A stretch of DNA of 34,256 bases from Ruthenibacterium avium (GCA_019118905.1 DWYA01000047.1:1-34256), one strand, 5' to 3'. Shown: positions 8,414 through 16,504, counted from the stretch's first letter. Notes: a model not told the origin generated them from the letters alone. Made by a program: numbers and translations.

Positions 8414-9070
8414 ATGGCTCAAAAAGCTGCTGTTATGATTTACCCGCATTTTTCCATGCAGGAAATTTCCTGCCTAACGGACGCATTGAAAGTCTATTTT
8501 GATATTGATATCGAAGTATTTGCCTCTCAAAAAGAACTTATTTGCAGTGAGGACTCCTTCCAAGTCATGCCGCATAAGACGTTTGATGAATTTCGTTGGA
8601 AGGATTACCTGTGTCTCATTCTTCCGGGCATTTACAATCCGCTTCCCGCTTTATTTGACGAAGAAAATATTCGCTTTCTGCGCACGCTCAAAGGTTCTGA
8701 CTTGCTGATTTGCAGTATCTCCTGCTCCCCCATTCTGCTTGCCAAGGCGGGCTTGCTGGACGATGTGCAATTCACCTCAGGCATGTGGCAGGAAATGGCG
8801 GAATATCTGCCGTTTGTCCCGCATCAAAACTTCATTCATCAGCCTCTGGTGAAAGACAAAAATTTCATTACCGCAATGGGATTTGCCTATCGGGAATTTG
8901 CCGTTGAAGCCATTCGTACCTTGGGAATTGATGCTTGTGAAAAGGGATTATTTAACCCTGTAACGCGAAGCTATACTGAAGAAGAACTGACATTTTATAT
9001 GGGCAAAGAGAACTTTGCCGAATTTTTAAAAGAATACGCATCCTATCAAACCCAAAAAGGAGATCAGTGA
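8414..9070 (+). CDS. DJ-1/PfpI (ThiJ) family protein
   Basis: The 218-residue protein has the class-I glutamine-amidotransferase-like fold signs of DJ-1/PfpI proteins: an N-terminal strand followed by YPHFSMQEISCLTDAL (the conserved acidic residue fits the Glu of QEIS), the nucleophile-elbow region ICSISCSPILLAKAGLL, and a C-terminal helix with ITAMGFAYREFAVEAIRTL. In the elbow, the position where these enzymes carry the reactive Cys may read Ser with a Cys just after it, so catalysis is uncertain. The substrate is unknown. The GNAT gene downstream is immediately adjacent. Confidence 0.75.
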   Translation: MAQKAAVMIYPHFSMQEISCLTDALKVYFDIDIEVFASQKELICSEDSFQVMPHKTFDEFRWKDYLCLILPGIYNPLPALFDEENIRFLRTLKGSDLLICSISCSPILLAKAGLLDDVQFTSGMWQEMAEYLPFVPHQNFIHQPLVKDKNFITAMGFAYREFAVEAIRTLGIDACEKGLFNPVTRSYTEEELTFYMGKENFAEFLKEYASYQTQKGDQ

Positions 9071-9083
9071 GCTTAAAATAGAA

Positions 9084-9575
9084 TTGCGGCAGGATCCACT
9101 ACTCATCCGCAGCGCACTTTCCAAAGACGCCGCCCAGCTTGCGGCTTGGTGGAATGACGGCGCCGTGATGGCACACGCAGGGTTTCCAAACGGGATTGGT
9201 ACGGATGTTGATACGGTTCAAAAACAGCTTTTCAACACGGATACCCATCGTTTTATTGTTGAATTTGAAGGTATCCCCATCGGGGAAATGTGCTATCGAA
9301 AAACAGCACCGGCCACGGCGGAAATCGGTATCAAAATCTGCAGCCCTGCTTACCAAAACCGCGGGCTTGGAAAAACATTGCTCCGGCTCTTTATTGATGC
9401 TTTATTCAAACAGGTTTTTTCGTGCATTGAAGTGAGCACCATGCTCTCCAACCACCGCGCCCAGCACGTTTATGAACAGCTGGGCTTTGGGCAGAAAACG
9501 CTTGTGAAAAACGGCTGGACGGCACCGGACGGCACGGTATATTCTTATCTGGAATACAAGCTTTATCGCACATAA
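9084..9575 (+). CDS. GNAT family N-acetyltransferase
   Basis: The protein has the GNAT acetyl-CoA-binding core with YQNRGLGKTLLRLFIDALF (the R/Q-x-x-G-x-G/A loop) and the C-terminal NHRAQHVYEQLGF. Its closest general type is the RimJ/RimL-like group. The substrate cannot be told. The start is uncertain. The listed TTG lies about 20 bases from the nearest good Shine-Dalgarno (AAGGAGAT, about 9057-9064, in the end of the preceding gene). The GTG that fits this site is out of frame and reaches a stop after four codons. Either a weak or non-canonical start is used, or a small frameshift has hit the 5' end. Confidence 0.75.
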   Translation: MRQDPLLIRSALSKDAAQLAAWWNDGAVMAHAGFPNGIGTDVDTVQKQLFNTDTHRFIVEFEGIPIGEMCYRKTAPATAEIGIKICSPAYQNRGLGKTLLRLFIDALFKQVFSCIEVSTMLSNHRAQHVYEQLGFGQKTLVKNGWTAPDGTVYSYLEYKLYRT

Positions 9576-9594
9576 ACCGCTCACATAAGCATAA

Positions 9595-9624
9595 AAAGCC
9601 CCTTGCCTTTCGGCAAGGGGCTTT
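9595..9624. terminator. Hairpin terminator, copy 1 of a duplicated hairpin
   Basis: A perfect 13-bp stem (9595-9607 with 9612-9624, loop TTTC) follows the GNAT gene. The T-run is better on the minus strand (five Ts) than on the plus strand (three). It is nearly identical to the hairpin at 9768-9797. Confidence 0.6.
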
Positions 9625-9767
9625 GGAGACTGTCGAAAAACTGCCGCCTGATTCAAAAAGAAGTCAGGCTGCAAGGAGAAAAAGGCTTGGAAAAGGGGGC
9701 TAAGCCCTCTTTTCATTTTAGATAGAGATTCAGTTTGTGAAAAAGCAAAGCTTTTTCGACAAACTGA
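9625..9767. repeat. Palindromic intergenic element between two copies of a hairpin
   Basis: A nearly perfect inverted repeat at 9731-9766 (CAGTTTGTGAAAAAGC, three-base loop, and its complement with one extra G) lies next to the second hairpin. The segment TGTCGAAAAA near 9631 is the complement of TTTTTCGACA near 9752, so the element has inverted ends about 130 bases apart. No ORF is supported inside. It may be a small MITE or REP-like repeat. Confidence 0.4.
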
Positions 9768-9797
9768 AAAGCCCCTTGCCTTTCGGCAGGGGGCTTT
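9768..9797 (-). terminator. rpsF-ssb-rpsR operon terminator, copy 2 of a duplicated hairpin
   Basis: Arms 9768-9780 and 9785-9797 pair with loop TTTC and one mismatch/wobble relative to copy 1. On the minus strand the stem ends in four Ts just after the rpsR stop codon. Confidence 0.65.
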
Positions 9798-9807
9798 GAA
9801 CGTTAAC

Positions 9808-10068
9808 TTAGTCGCTGACGTAGGGCAGCAGAGCAACGTGACGTGCGCGCTTGATCGCAACCGTCAGCTCACGCTGATGGGCGGCACAAGTGCCGGTCAC
9901 ACGGCGAGGAATAATCTTCGCACGCTCAGACAGATACTTACGCAGACGGGGAACGTCCTTGTAGTCGATGTGGTCGATGCGGTCAACGCAGAAGCTGCAA
10001 ACTTTCTTGCGGCCACGACGCTGAGGACGGCCACCACGGGTTTCCTGACGCTCTTTATCAAAAGCCAT
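9808..10068 (-). CDS. rpsR: 30S ribosomal protein bS18
   Basis: This 86-residue basic protein of the small ribosomal subunit binds 16S rRNA together with S6. The family core IDHIDYKDVPRLRKYLSERAKIIPRRVTGTCAAHQRELTVAIKRARHVALLPY is complete apart from the usual variable ends. A CxxC pair (CSFC, about residues 24-27) is present, as in the cysteine-containing forms of S18. It is the last gene of the rpsF-ssb-rpsR operon, 33 bases after ssb, with AAGGAGG upstream of its ATG. Confidence 0.97.
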   Translation of the reverse strand: MAFDKERQETRGGRPQRRGRKKVCSFCVDRIDHIDYKDVPRLRKYLSERAKIIPRRVTGTCAAHQRELTVAIKRARHVALLPYVSD

Positions 10069-10101
10069 GGCTGGTTTCCTCCTTATCTTGAGATTGATGG
10101 T

Positions 10102-10590
10102 TTAAAATGGTAAATCTTCACTGTCGTCGATCAAAGCAAAGTCGTCAGCCGAACCTGCGGAATAGCTGACGGGATCGGGAACAGCAGGACGCGGCATTGC
10201 CGGCTGCGCGGGCGCAGCGGCAGGTGCATATCCGGCATTTCCTGCGGGTGCATAACCGCCCGCGGAAGCGCTCTTGCTTTCTGCAAAATGAATGTTGTCG
10301 GCAACCACTTCATAAGCGGTACGCTTATTTCCGTTTTTGTCCTCATAATTGCGCGTCTGCAAGCTGCCGTTGACGGCAATCATATTTCCTTTGCGGAAAT
10401 ACTTGCAAACAAACTCAGCGCTTTGGCGCCAAGCCACAATGTCAATGAAGTCTGCCTTACGCTCCTCGCCCTGACGAACAAAGGAACGATCTACTGCAAT
10501 TCGGAAAGTGCAGGTAGCAATTCCGTTCGGCGTGTGCCGAAGCTCGGGGTCTGCCACCAAACGTCCCATTAAAGCAATCACATTCAGCAT
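10102..10590 (-). CDS. ssb: Single-stranded DNA-binding protein
   Basis: It binds single-stranded DNA during replication, repair and recombination. The 162-residue protein has the OB fold (MLNVIALMGRLVADPELRHT through about residue 105), a flexible Gly/Ala/Pro-rich linker, and the acidic C-terminal tip DDSEDLPF that recruits partner proteins. Its start codon overlaps the rpsF stop by one base. The gene order rpsF-ssb-rpsR is the standard bacterial arrangement. Confidence 0.97.
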   Translation of the reverse strand: MLNVIALMGRLVADPELRHTPNGIATCTFRIAVDRSFVRQGEERKADFIDIVAWRQSAEFVCKYFRKGNMIAVNGSLQTRNYEDKNGNKRTAYEVVADNIHFAESKSASAGGYAPAGNAGYAPAAAPAQPAMPRPAVPDPVSYSAGSADDFALIDDSEDLPF

Positions 10591-10898
10591 TATTTTGCCT
10601 CCGCTTTCGCCTTCTCCTCATCCAAAGCCACGATCATTGAACGCAGAACGCCGTCAGTGATCTTGTAAACACGATCCAGCTCTGCGGGGAACTCCGGGTT
10701 GCTGGTGAAGTGGATCACCGTGTAAACGCCGTCCGTCTCATCGTTGATGGGATAGGCCAGCTTGCGCTTGCCCCACTCGTCAACAGAATCGATTGTACCA
10801 TTCGCCTCAATCAAAGATTTGAACTTGCCCACCAGAGCAGCGTTCGCCTCCTCATCAAGAGTAGCGCTGGTAATCAGCATGGTTTCATACTTAGCCAT
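10590..10898 (-). CDS. rpsF: 30S ribosomal protein bS6
   Basis: This 102-residue small-subunit protein pairs with S18. MAKYETMLITS at the start and the RKLAYPINDETDGVYTVIHF segment are characteristic. I chose the ATG at 10898 because AAGGAGGTG lies a standard distance upstream; an in-frame upstream start at 10943 would add 15 residues not seen in the family. It is the first gene of the operon and is preceded by a good promoter and a structured leader. Confidence 0.96.
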   Translation of the reverse strand: MAKYETMLITSATLDEEANAALVGKFKSLIEANGTIDSVDEWGKRKLAYPINDETDGVYTVIHFTSNPEFPAELDRVYKITDGVLRSMIVALDEEKAKAEAK

Positions 10899-10967
10899 TT
10901 TCTGTACACCTCCTTTTGGACTTATGGCCGCTTTGCGCGGCAAGGAAATTGCCGTATGTACGGCAAC
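10899..10967 (-). promoter_or_regulatory. Structured rpsF leader, possible S6:S18 autoregulatory element
   Basis: The untranslated leader contains two hairpins: 10949-10956/10959-10966 (TTGCCGTA/TACGGCAA) and 10927-10931/10937-10941 (GCCGC/GCGGC). Both carry CCG trinucleotides, the sequence known to be bound by the S6:S18 pair in rpsF leaders. I cannot confirm the full consensus fold by eye. Confidence 0.4.
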
Positions 10968-10973
10968 TACTTA

Positions 10974-11002
10974 ATTTTATCAAAAAAGCATTGTTTCGTC
11001 AA
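10974..11002 (-). promoter_or_regulatory. Sigma-A promoter of rpsF-ssb-rpsR
   Basis: On the minus strand TTGACG (10997-11002) and TAAAAT (10974-10979) are separated by exactly 17 bases. Each matches five of six consensus bases. Confidence 0.75.
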
Positions 11003-11036
11003 TACTTTTTTTGCAAAACCAAAACGTTTTTTACAT

Positions 11037-11912
11037 TTACAGCGTTTTGCAAAGCTCTTTCAAGTAAGCGCGGAAGCCCTCGCCAATTTCGGGATGGCGC
11101 AGCGCGGTTTCCACCTGCGCCTGCATCACGCCCAGCTTTGCGCCCATGTCATAGCGTTTTCCGGTAAAGTCAACGCCCGTCATGCCGTCCTTGCGCGCTA
11201 TCTCCGCCATTGCGTCCGTCAGCTGAATTTCGCCGCCGGCGCCGGGAGCGGTATGGTCTAAAATCTCGTAAATTTCCGGCGTTAGCAGACAGCGTCCCAA
11301 AATGGAAAACAAGCTGAACTCCTGGCCGGGCTTCGGCTTTTCAATCATGTCTGTGATATGGTAAAGGTTGTCTTTGATGAGATCGCATTTCATCGAGGAA
11401 TATTTTTGAATTTGCTCGGGTGTCACCTCTTTGATCCCTACACACGCTTTGCCCGTCTGTTCATACGCTCGCATCAGCTGTGCGGCAACAGGATCCTGCC
11501 CCATAATCACGTCATCGCCATACATAACCACAAAGGGTTCGTCCTTGGTAAAGCCGCGGGCTTTTAAAACAGCGTGTCCCAAGCCCTTTGTTTCCTTTTG
11601 ACGAATAAAGTAAATATCGGCCATATTTGCAATGCTCAAACATTCTTCCAGCATGGCATGTTTGGCAGGATTGCCCGACAAGGCGCTTTCCAGCTCAAAC
11701 GCATGGTCGAAATGATCTTCCATAATGCTTTTGCCGCGTCCCGTGATGATAAGAATTTCTTCAATGCCGGCCTGCACCGCTTCCTCGACGATATACTGAA
11801 TCGCCGGTTTATCCACAATGGGCAGCATTTCTTTCGGCATAGCTTTTGTTGCGGGCAATACGCGCGTACCCAATCCCGCAGCAGGAATCACGGCTTTTCT
11901 GACTTTTTTCAT
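11037..11912 (-). CDS. galU: UTP-glucose-1-phosphate uridylyltransferase
   Basis: It makes UDP-glucose from UTP and glucose-1-phosphate for cell-envelope and storage glycans. The nucleotidyltransferase signature AAGLGTRVLPATKAMPKEML is at residues 11-30, followed by the family segments VDKPAIQYIVEEAV, GLGHAVLKA and MYGDDVI. The 291-residue length is typical. It is the last gene before the rpsF promoter, and a terminator of the gene upstream separates it from the zinc-ribbon protein. Confidence 0.95.
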   Translation of the reverse strand: MKKVRKAVIPAAGLGTRVLPATKAMPKEMLPIVDKPAIQYIVEEAVQAGIEEILIITGRGKSIMEDHFDHAFELESALSGNPAKHAMLEECLSIANMADIYFIRQKETKGLGHAVLKARGFTKDEPFVVMYGDDVIMGQDPVAAQLMRAYEQTGKACVGIKEVTPEQIQKYSSMKCDLIKDNLYHITDMIEKPKPGQEFSLFSILGRCLLTPEIYEILDHTAPGAGGEIQLTDAMAEIARKDGMTGVDFTGKRYDMGAKLGVMQAQVETALRHPEIGEGFRAYLKELCKTL

Positions 11913-11944
11913 GTTAATAACATCCTTTCCGACTGTACCAAAAC

Positions 11945-11967
11945 GCGAACGAATCCCTGCCGTTCGC
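11945..11967 (-). terminator. Terminator after the zinc-ribbon membrane protein gene
   Basis: The stem GCGAACG/CGTTCGC (11945-11951 with 11961-11967) is followed on the minus strand by TTTTGG. It sits between the 11985-12881 gene and galU. Confidence 0.5.
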
Positions 11968-11984
11968 TTTTTGATGGTTCCGTT

Positions 11985-12881
11985 TTAAAAGGTATTCAAC
12001 ATATTCACCGGGCCTGCCCAGGCCACAAAAATACTGGAAAACACAAACAGGATTGCCACCATGACAACTACGCCAATCACGCTGGTTCCGCCGCGTCGCA
12101 GCAGCGCCGATCGTACCGCGCCGGGCTCTGTCACACTTTGGCGAATCTTTTTAATTTGCCCTGCGGCAAAGCGCCGGTACAAATAGGTGGAAAACACAAG
12201 GAACAGCACCGACATAATCCAATTGAGATAAAAGCAAACTTCTCCCAGTGTGTTCACCGTTTGCATATTGACCCAAGCGGGCAGCACCGCCTCCGCTGTG
12301 GTCACCATTTGAATCAGCGTTGGGATGCTTGTGACCAAAGAAAGCACCATGGTAAACGCTGCCCATGCCCACATTTTACGATAGAAAAAGTAAGCCGGTG
12401 GAAAGAGCAGCGAAATCCAGCAAAGGCCCATTTTGCTTCTCTTTTGATCCATGCGCTGAAACTGATACAGATAAGACGGCGCCGCATCGCCGATAAAGTC
12501 TGTCCAGTCCTGCACTGAAATTCCGTCAATTTCCCCCTGCACGGGCATTGGCGGAGGCGGGGGCGCAAACCCCGGCGCAGCACCGGGCATGGTATAAGGC
12601 TTTCCGCGCATCGAGCAGCCGCAATGCTGGCAGAAAATATTGTTTTGCGGATTTTCTGCGCCGCAGTTCGGGCAGCGCACGCCCTGAGCATGCTCCTCGG
12701 TGTGTTTCGGCTTCGGGCTTTCATAAGAAAAGCTGCCGTGTTTTTCCTCAAACACACAATGCCCCTCTTTTTCGTAACATTCGCGATGATACGGTGCGCC
12801 GCACTCGGGGCAAAACACCACATCATCGTGCTCTGTCAAAGGCTTATGACAGACCACACATTCTTTTTTTGAAACATCCAT
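11985..12881 (-). CDS. Double zinc-ribbon membrane protein (RING-like N-terminus, DUF2628-like)
   Basis: The 298-residue protein begins with a RING/zinc-ribbon-like cluster (Cys8, Cys11, Cys24, Cys27, His32, Cys35), followed by a second zinc ribbon (Cys70, Cys73, Cys84, Cys87). A proline-rich linker (about 98-115) leads to a membrane part. The segment FIGDAAPSYLYQFQRM and the aromatic WISLLFPPAYFFYRKMW fit DUF2628-type proteins. Three or four hydrophobic helices lie at about 152-190, 213-235 and 267-290. No enzyme motif is seen; the function is unknown. The N-terminal cluster could bind zinc in the cytoplasm. There is no sign of eukaryotic origin beyond the RING-like spacing. Confidence 0.8.
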   Translation of the reverse strand: MDVSKKECVVCHKPLTEHDDVVFCPECGAPYHRECYEKEGHCVFEEKHGSFSYESPKPKHTEEHAQGVRCPNCGAENPQNNIFCQHCGCSMRGKPYTMPGAAPGFAPPPPPMPVQGEIDGISVQDWTDFIGDAAPSYLYQFQRMDQKRSKMGLCWISLLFPPAYFFYRKMWAWAAFTMVLSLVTSIPTLIQMVTTAEAVLPAWVNMQTVNTLGEVCFYLNWIMSVLFLVFSTYLYRRFAAGQIKKIRQSVTEPGAVRSALLRRGGTSVIGVVVMVAILFVFSSIFVAWAGPVNMLNTF

Positions 12882-13050
12882 AGAAAGAAACTCCGTTTTC
12901 CGGCGATAAAATACGCCATTGATGCAAATAAAGGGGGCTTATACGCTTTTTTCATGCAGCGCTAAAACCCCTCGGATAGTATCTTCTTTATGATACCGCA
13001 AACCGCAAAAAAAAGCAATGTTTCGTTTTTAGAATTGCAAAAAAGAATCC

Positions 13051-13079
13051 TTTACTTTTATAGGGCAATCTTATATAAT
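13051..13079 (+). promoter_or_regulatory. Sigma-A promoter of prfB
   Basis: TTTACT (13051-13056) and a perfect TATAAT (13074-13079) are separated by 17 bases. The 5' leader contains a hairpin (GGGAAG near 13107 with CTTCCC at 13132-13137) before the Shine-Dalgarno TAAGGAGAG. Confidence 0.75.
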
Positions 13080-13168
13080 AAAAAAGATATAATGATATAA
13101 AAACCGGGGAAGTTCGCCTATTGGAATGCGCCTTCCCACCCATGATGAAACGCGAGTAAGGAGAGCTT

Positions 13169-14290
13169 ATGATTCTGGTTGATGAAATCAAACGCGAGCT
13201 GGGCGAGCTTGCGCCCGAAGTAACGGATTTAGCCGACGCGCTGGCCATTGAGCGCAGCCGTCTGCGCTTGGAGGAGCTGGAGCAGCGCAGTGCCGACCCG
13301 GCTTTTTACAACGACACCGAAAACTCCGCCAAAGTGTTTGCGGAGATGAGCGAGCTGAAAGACCGCTTGGAAAGCTACCACAAATTGCAGGAAAAGCTGT
13401 CGGATTCTGAAACGCTGGTGGAAATGCTGTCCGAGGAAGAAGACGAAGATTTGGCGCAGGAAGCGCAGGGCAATGTCGAACAGCTCAAAAAGATGATTGA
13501 GGAAATGCGCCTCGTCACCCTGCTTACGGGCGAATATGACGCCAACAACGCCATCCTCACCTTCCATGCCGGTGCGGGCGGAACGGAAGCACAGGACTGG
13601 GTGAGCATGTTGTACCGCATGTATACCCGCTTTGCCGCCAACCACGGCTGGAATGTGCAGGTGCTGGATTATCTGGACGGCGACGAAGCCGGCATTAAAT
13701 CGGCTTCCATCTTAATTGAAGGACACAATGCCTACGGCTTTTTGCGCAGCGAAAATGGGGTGCATCGCTTGGTGCGTGTCTCCCCGTTCGATTCTTCTGG
13801 ACGCCGTCACACCAGCTTTGCCTCTCTGGAGGTCATGCCGGAGCTGGACGACTCCGTAACGGTGGAAATCCGCCCGGAAGACATCCGCATGGAAGTGTAC
13901 CGTTCTTCCGGTGCCGGCGGACAGAAGGTTAACAAAACGTCCTCTGCTGTTCGCTTAATCCACGAGCCGACCGGCATCGTCGTGAGCTGCCAAACAGAGC
14001 GCAGCCAGTTCCAAAACCGCGATATGTGTATGAAAATGCTCGCTGCAAAGCTGTATCAAATCAAAGAGCGCGAGCATCTTGACAAAATCAGCGACATTAA
14101 AGGCATTCAAAAGGAAATTGCTTGGGGCAGCCAGATTCGCAGCTATGTGTTTATGCCCTACACGCTGGTAAAAGATCACCGCACTTCCTACGAAAACGGC
14201 AACGTTAATGCCGTGATGGACGGCGATCTCGACGGCTTCATCAACGCCTATCTGAAAGCCGCCAGCAAAGGCGAACTGCAAGAGACCTAA
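13169..14290 (+). CDS. prfB: Peptide chain release factor 2
   Basis: It terminates translation at UGA and UAA codons. The 373-residue protein carries the peptidyl-hydrolysis motif GGQ (250-252) and the RF2 stop-codon recognition motif SPF (205-207). The N-terminal coiled-coil domain is read in one frame; the programmed in-frame UGA and +1 shift found near codon 26 in many bacteria are absent, since the region around ADALAIERS has no stop codon. The start at 13169 has TAAGGAGAG upstream. It is a single-gene unit with its own promoter and terminator. Confidence 0.97.
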   Translation: MILVDEIKRELGELAPEVTDLADALAIERSRLRLEELEQRSADPAFYNDTENSAKVFAEMSELKDRLESYHKLQEKLSDSETLVEMLSEEEDEDLAQEAQGNVEQLKKMIEEMRLVTLLTGEYDANNAILTFHAGAGGTEAQDWVSMLYRMYTRFAANHGWNVQVLDYLDGDEAGIKSASILIEGHNAYGFLRSENGVHRLVRVSPFDSSGRRHTSFASLEVMPELDDSVTVEIRPEDIRMEVYRSSGAGGQKVNKTSSAVRLIHEPTGIVVSCQTERSQFQNRDMCMKMLAAKLYQIKEREHLDKISDIKGIQKEIAWGSQIRSYVFMPYTLVKDHRTSYENGNVNAVMDGDLDGFINAYLKAASKGELQET

Positions 14291-14296
14291 ACAGCA

Positions 14297-14338
14297 AAAA
14301 CGGGATACCGCCAGTGAGCAAGCGGTATCCCGTTTTTT
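14297..14338. terminator. Bidirectional terminator between prfB and dnaI
   Basis: The stem 14301-14311/14322-14332 (CGGGATACCGC and complement) is extended by AAAA/TTTT on the two sides and followed by TTTTTT. It serves the converging prfB and helicase-loader genes. Confidence 0.8.
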
Positions 14339-15305
14339 ATTTTTCCTCTAAGCGAATATCCTGCCCGCAAAAATAAAGCGTTTCACAGCTCCCCAAAAGG
14401 CGGGAAACAATTTTTTCGGTATAGCGTCTTTGCAGGTCTTTATCATCAATGATATTCGAGGTGTAAATCGTCGGCAGTCGGCGGCACACGCGCGTATTGA
14501 TTAAGCTGTATAAACAGCTTGTGATATACGGCGAGATAAATTCGGTGCCAAGGTCATCCAAAATCAGCAGCTCTGCTTCGCACAGCGTGGTCATGGTATC
14601 GCCCTCATTGGAAAAATGTTCTTTTTCCACCGCGTCAAACGCATTTTGAGCGCTGATGTACACCACTTGATAACCTTTTTCCAAAACAATTCGTGCCATA
14701 GCAAGTGCCAAATGCGTTTTCCCAAGCCCCGCATACCCGCAGAGGTATAAACTGGGGTTGGAAAGGGTGAAATTTTCCGCCCAGCGGTAGGCGTATTCCG
14801 TCAATTGCCTCATGTGTTCGCGCACAGTGCAGCCCAAATCAGCATCAAAGGTTTCAGGATATTTTTCCAAAGAAAACGTATCAAAGCTGGACAATTCCAT
14901 CGGGGAAGACTGATTCACTTCTTCCCGGCGCATGGTTCGGACAAGTTCCCGCACACACTCACAAATCTGCCCGCTCGGCAAACGGCCTTTGTCCTCACAT
15001 TTTTTGCAGGTAAAGTCCGGTACGGCCGCTTGCTCATAGCCGCTTTCCCGCAGCAAGCGGTCGTATTCCCGCGAGATTTGGCGCGTTTTTTCCAGCGCTG
15101 CGTCAATCTGTTCGCGGCTTGCACCCTGCACAGCCAATCGGGTAGCCGCAATCCCGGCAAGACGGCGCTCATTTTCCAGCCGGGAAAGCTCCGGCACCAC
15201 CGCAAGGGCGCGCTGTCTGGCCTGCTCTGCCTTCGTCATTGCCACTTGGCGGCGCAAAGCCACCTCACGCAAGGCGCGGCGAATATATTCCGTATTGCTC
15301 GTCAT
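14337..15305 (-). CDS. dnaI: DnaI/DnaC-type replicative helicase loader (AAA+ ATPase)
   Basis: It is predicted to load the replicative DnaB/DnaC helicase at origins and restart sites. The 322-residue protein has an N-terminal helical region, a four-cysteine zinc cluster (Cys100, Cys103, Cys115, Cys117), and an AAA+ module with Walker A CGYAGLGKTHLAL (about 189-201) and Walker B LLILDDLGTE. It lies three bases after the DnaD-like gene, the usual Firmicute pairing of primosome proteins. GAGGTG precedes the ATG. Confidence 0.9.
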   Translation of the reverse strand: MTSNTEYIRRALREVALRRQVAMTKAEQARQRALAVVPELSRLENERRLAGIAATRLAVQGASREQIDAALEKTRQISREYDRLLRESGYEQAAVPDFTCKKCEDKGRLPSGQICECVRELVRTMRREEVNQSSPMELSSFDTFSLEKYPETFDADLGCTVREHMRQLTEYAYRWAENFTLSNPSLYLCGYAGLGKTHLALAMARIVLEKGYQVVYISAQNAFDAVEKEHFSNEGDTMTTLCEAELLILDDLGTEFISPYITSCLYSLINTRVCRRLPTIYTSNIIDDKDLQRRYTEKIVSRLLGSCETLYFCGQDIRLEEK

Positions 15306-15308
15306 GGC

Positions 15309-16241
15309 TTACACCTCGTTCTTTTTAAATTCGGGGACACGGCGCGGCACGCCTTTCAGCACGCGCTTGGCGTTGGGGTTTTCCGCACTGACAGGCTGCA
15401 CGTTCTGCGCCGTCAGGTTCGACTGCGCAATCACATCTTTTACGGTGCGTTTTCCCTCCGTATACCAGCGCTTTAAAATACCGCCAATATAGCGCACATC
15501 TTTTTTAGGGCCGGCTGTTGCAACGGCCTCGGCAATCATGGCGCGGTCAAACTTTAATTCTTCATACCATGAGGCAATTTCCCTTGCCTGCACGCGGGTA
15601 AACTGCGCCGAAGGCAGCTCCATCAGCTCGGCCACTTCGCGCTCGTGTTCATCGCGCACAGCAAGCAAGTTCAAATACTGCTCGGCTGCTTCTCCTGTCG
15701 TAATCCCGTTGCGCTGCCAGTCGAGCAAGCGCCGTTCAATATAACTGCCGCTTCGCTTTCCCAATCCCACACAGTGCGCCACACCAAGCAGAATCATGTC
15801 CACCGGCATTTTATCCTCCGTATAGAGCGAAACTAAAATGGTGGTATCGCGCTCAGAAATCGTTCCGCCCATCAAGCGCTGACACTCCTGAACCAACGCG
15901 GCAATGGCAGGGTCGTTGCCGGCGGCACGGGTTACTTCCGCTGTTGTCAAACGCCGCCGGGGCACCTGCTCCAAATTGCCCGCAGCCAACATAACACGCG
16001 ACTGGTGCGGGTGTGCGTCCACCAGCAGGCCTGCACCCTTCCAGTAGGTCAGCGCTGCACGCACCGATGCCGCGCTTTTAAGATGAAGCGCGCGTGCAAT
16101 CAAAGCGGGGTCACTTTCCCCTGTTGAAATCACATACAGCGCCACGCGCAGCCACTCCTCTTCCAGCTCGGGCAAACGCGCAAACACCAGCTGTGGTACG
16201 GCAATGCTGTCCCCTTGGTTTTCCGCCAGCTGATACGCCAT
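15309..16241 (-). CDS. DnaD-domain primosome protein
   Basis: It probably helps initiate or restart replication with the helicase loader encoded just downstream. Two DnaD-type repeats are visible: one around TILVSLYTEDKMPVDMILLGVAHCVGLGKR with YIERRLLDWQRNGITT, and a second ending in KKDVRYIGGILKRWYTEGKRTV. I chose the ATG at 16241 (MAYQLAENQ, 310 residues) because AGGAGGG is directly upstream; the longer in-frame start at 16319 lies in the promoter region. It could be called DnaD or DnaB-like; the two cannot be separated here. Confidence 0.85.
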   Translation of the reverse strand: MAYQLAENQGDSIAVPQLVFARLPELEEEWLRVALYVISTGESDPALIARALHLKSAASVRAALTYWKGAGLLVDAHPHQSRVMLAAGNLEQVPRRRLTTAEVTRAAGNDPAIAALVQECQRLMGGTISERDTTILVSLYTEDKMPVDMILLGVAHCVGLGKRSGSYIERRLLDWQRNGITTGEAAEQYLNLLAVRDEHEREVAELMELPSAQFTRVQAREIASWYEELKFDRAMIAEAVATAGPKKDVRYIGGILKRWYTEGKRTVKDVIAQSNLTAQNVQPVSAENPNAKRVLKGVPRRVPEFKKNEV

Positions 16242-16290
16242 ACAAGCGCCCTCCTTTTTTATGCAAAATTCTATCACTGTATTGCACTCT

Positions 16291-16319
16291 ATTGTATCAT
16301 ACCTTCCACACGAGAACAA
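16291..16319 (-). promoter_or_regulatory. Sigma-A promoter of the dnaD-dnaI pair
   Basis: On the minus strand TTGTTC (16314-16319) and TACAAT (16291-16296) are spaced by 17 bases. The -10 matches five of six bases. Confidence 0.6.
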
Positions 16320-16504
16320 GAACCACCGTTATTGAGACTAATTTTAAGTGCTGTTATTCGGTAGATTGGCAATCAAGCAACCGTTTCAAGAAGGTTGATT
16401 TTTCCATTTCATCCATCTTTTACTAAAGAACCTCTCCTATCCATCTAAAAAAATAAAAATAATTCTTAAGTTTTGGCAAAGGGGTACACATCAGTGCATT
16501 TTTG

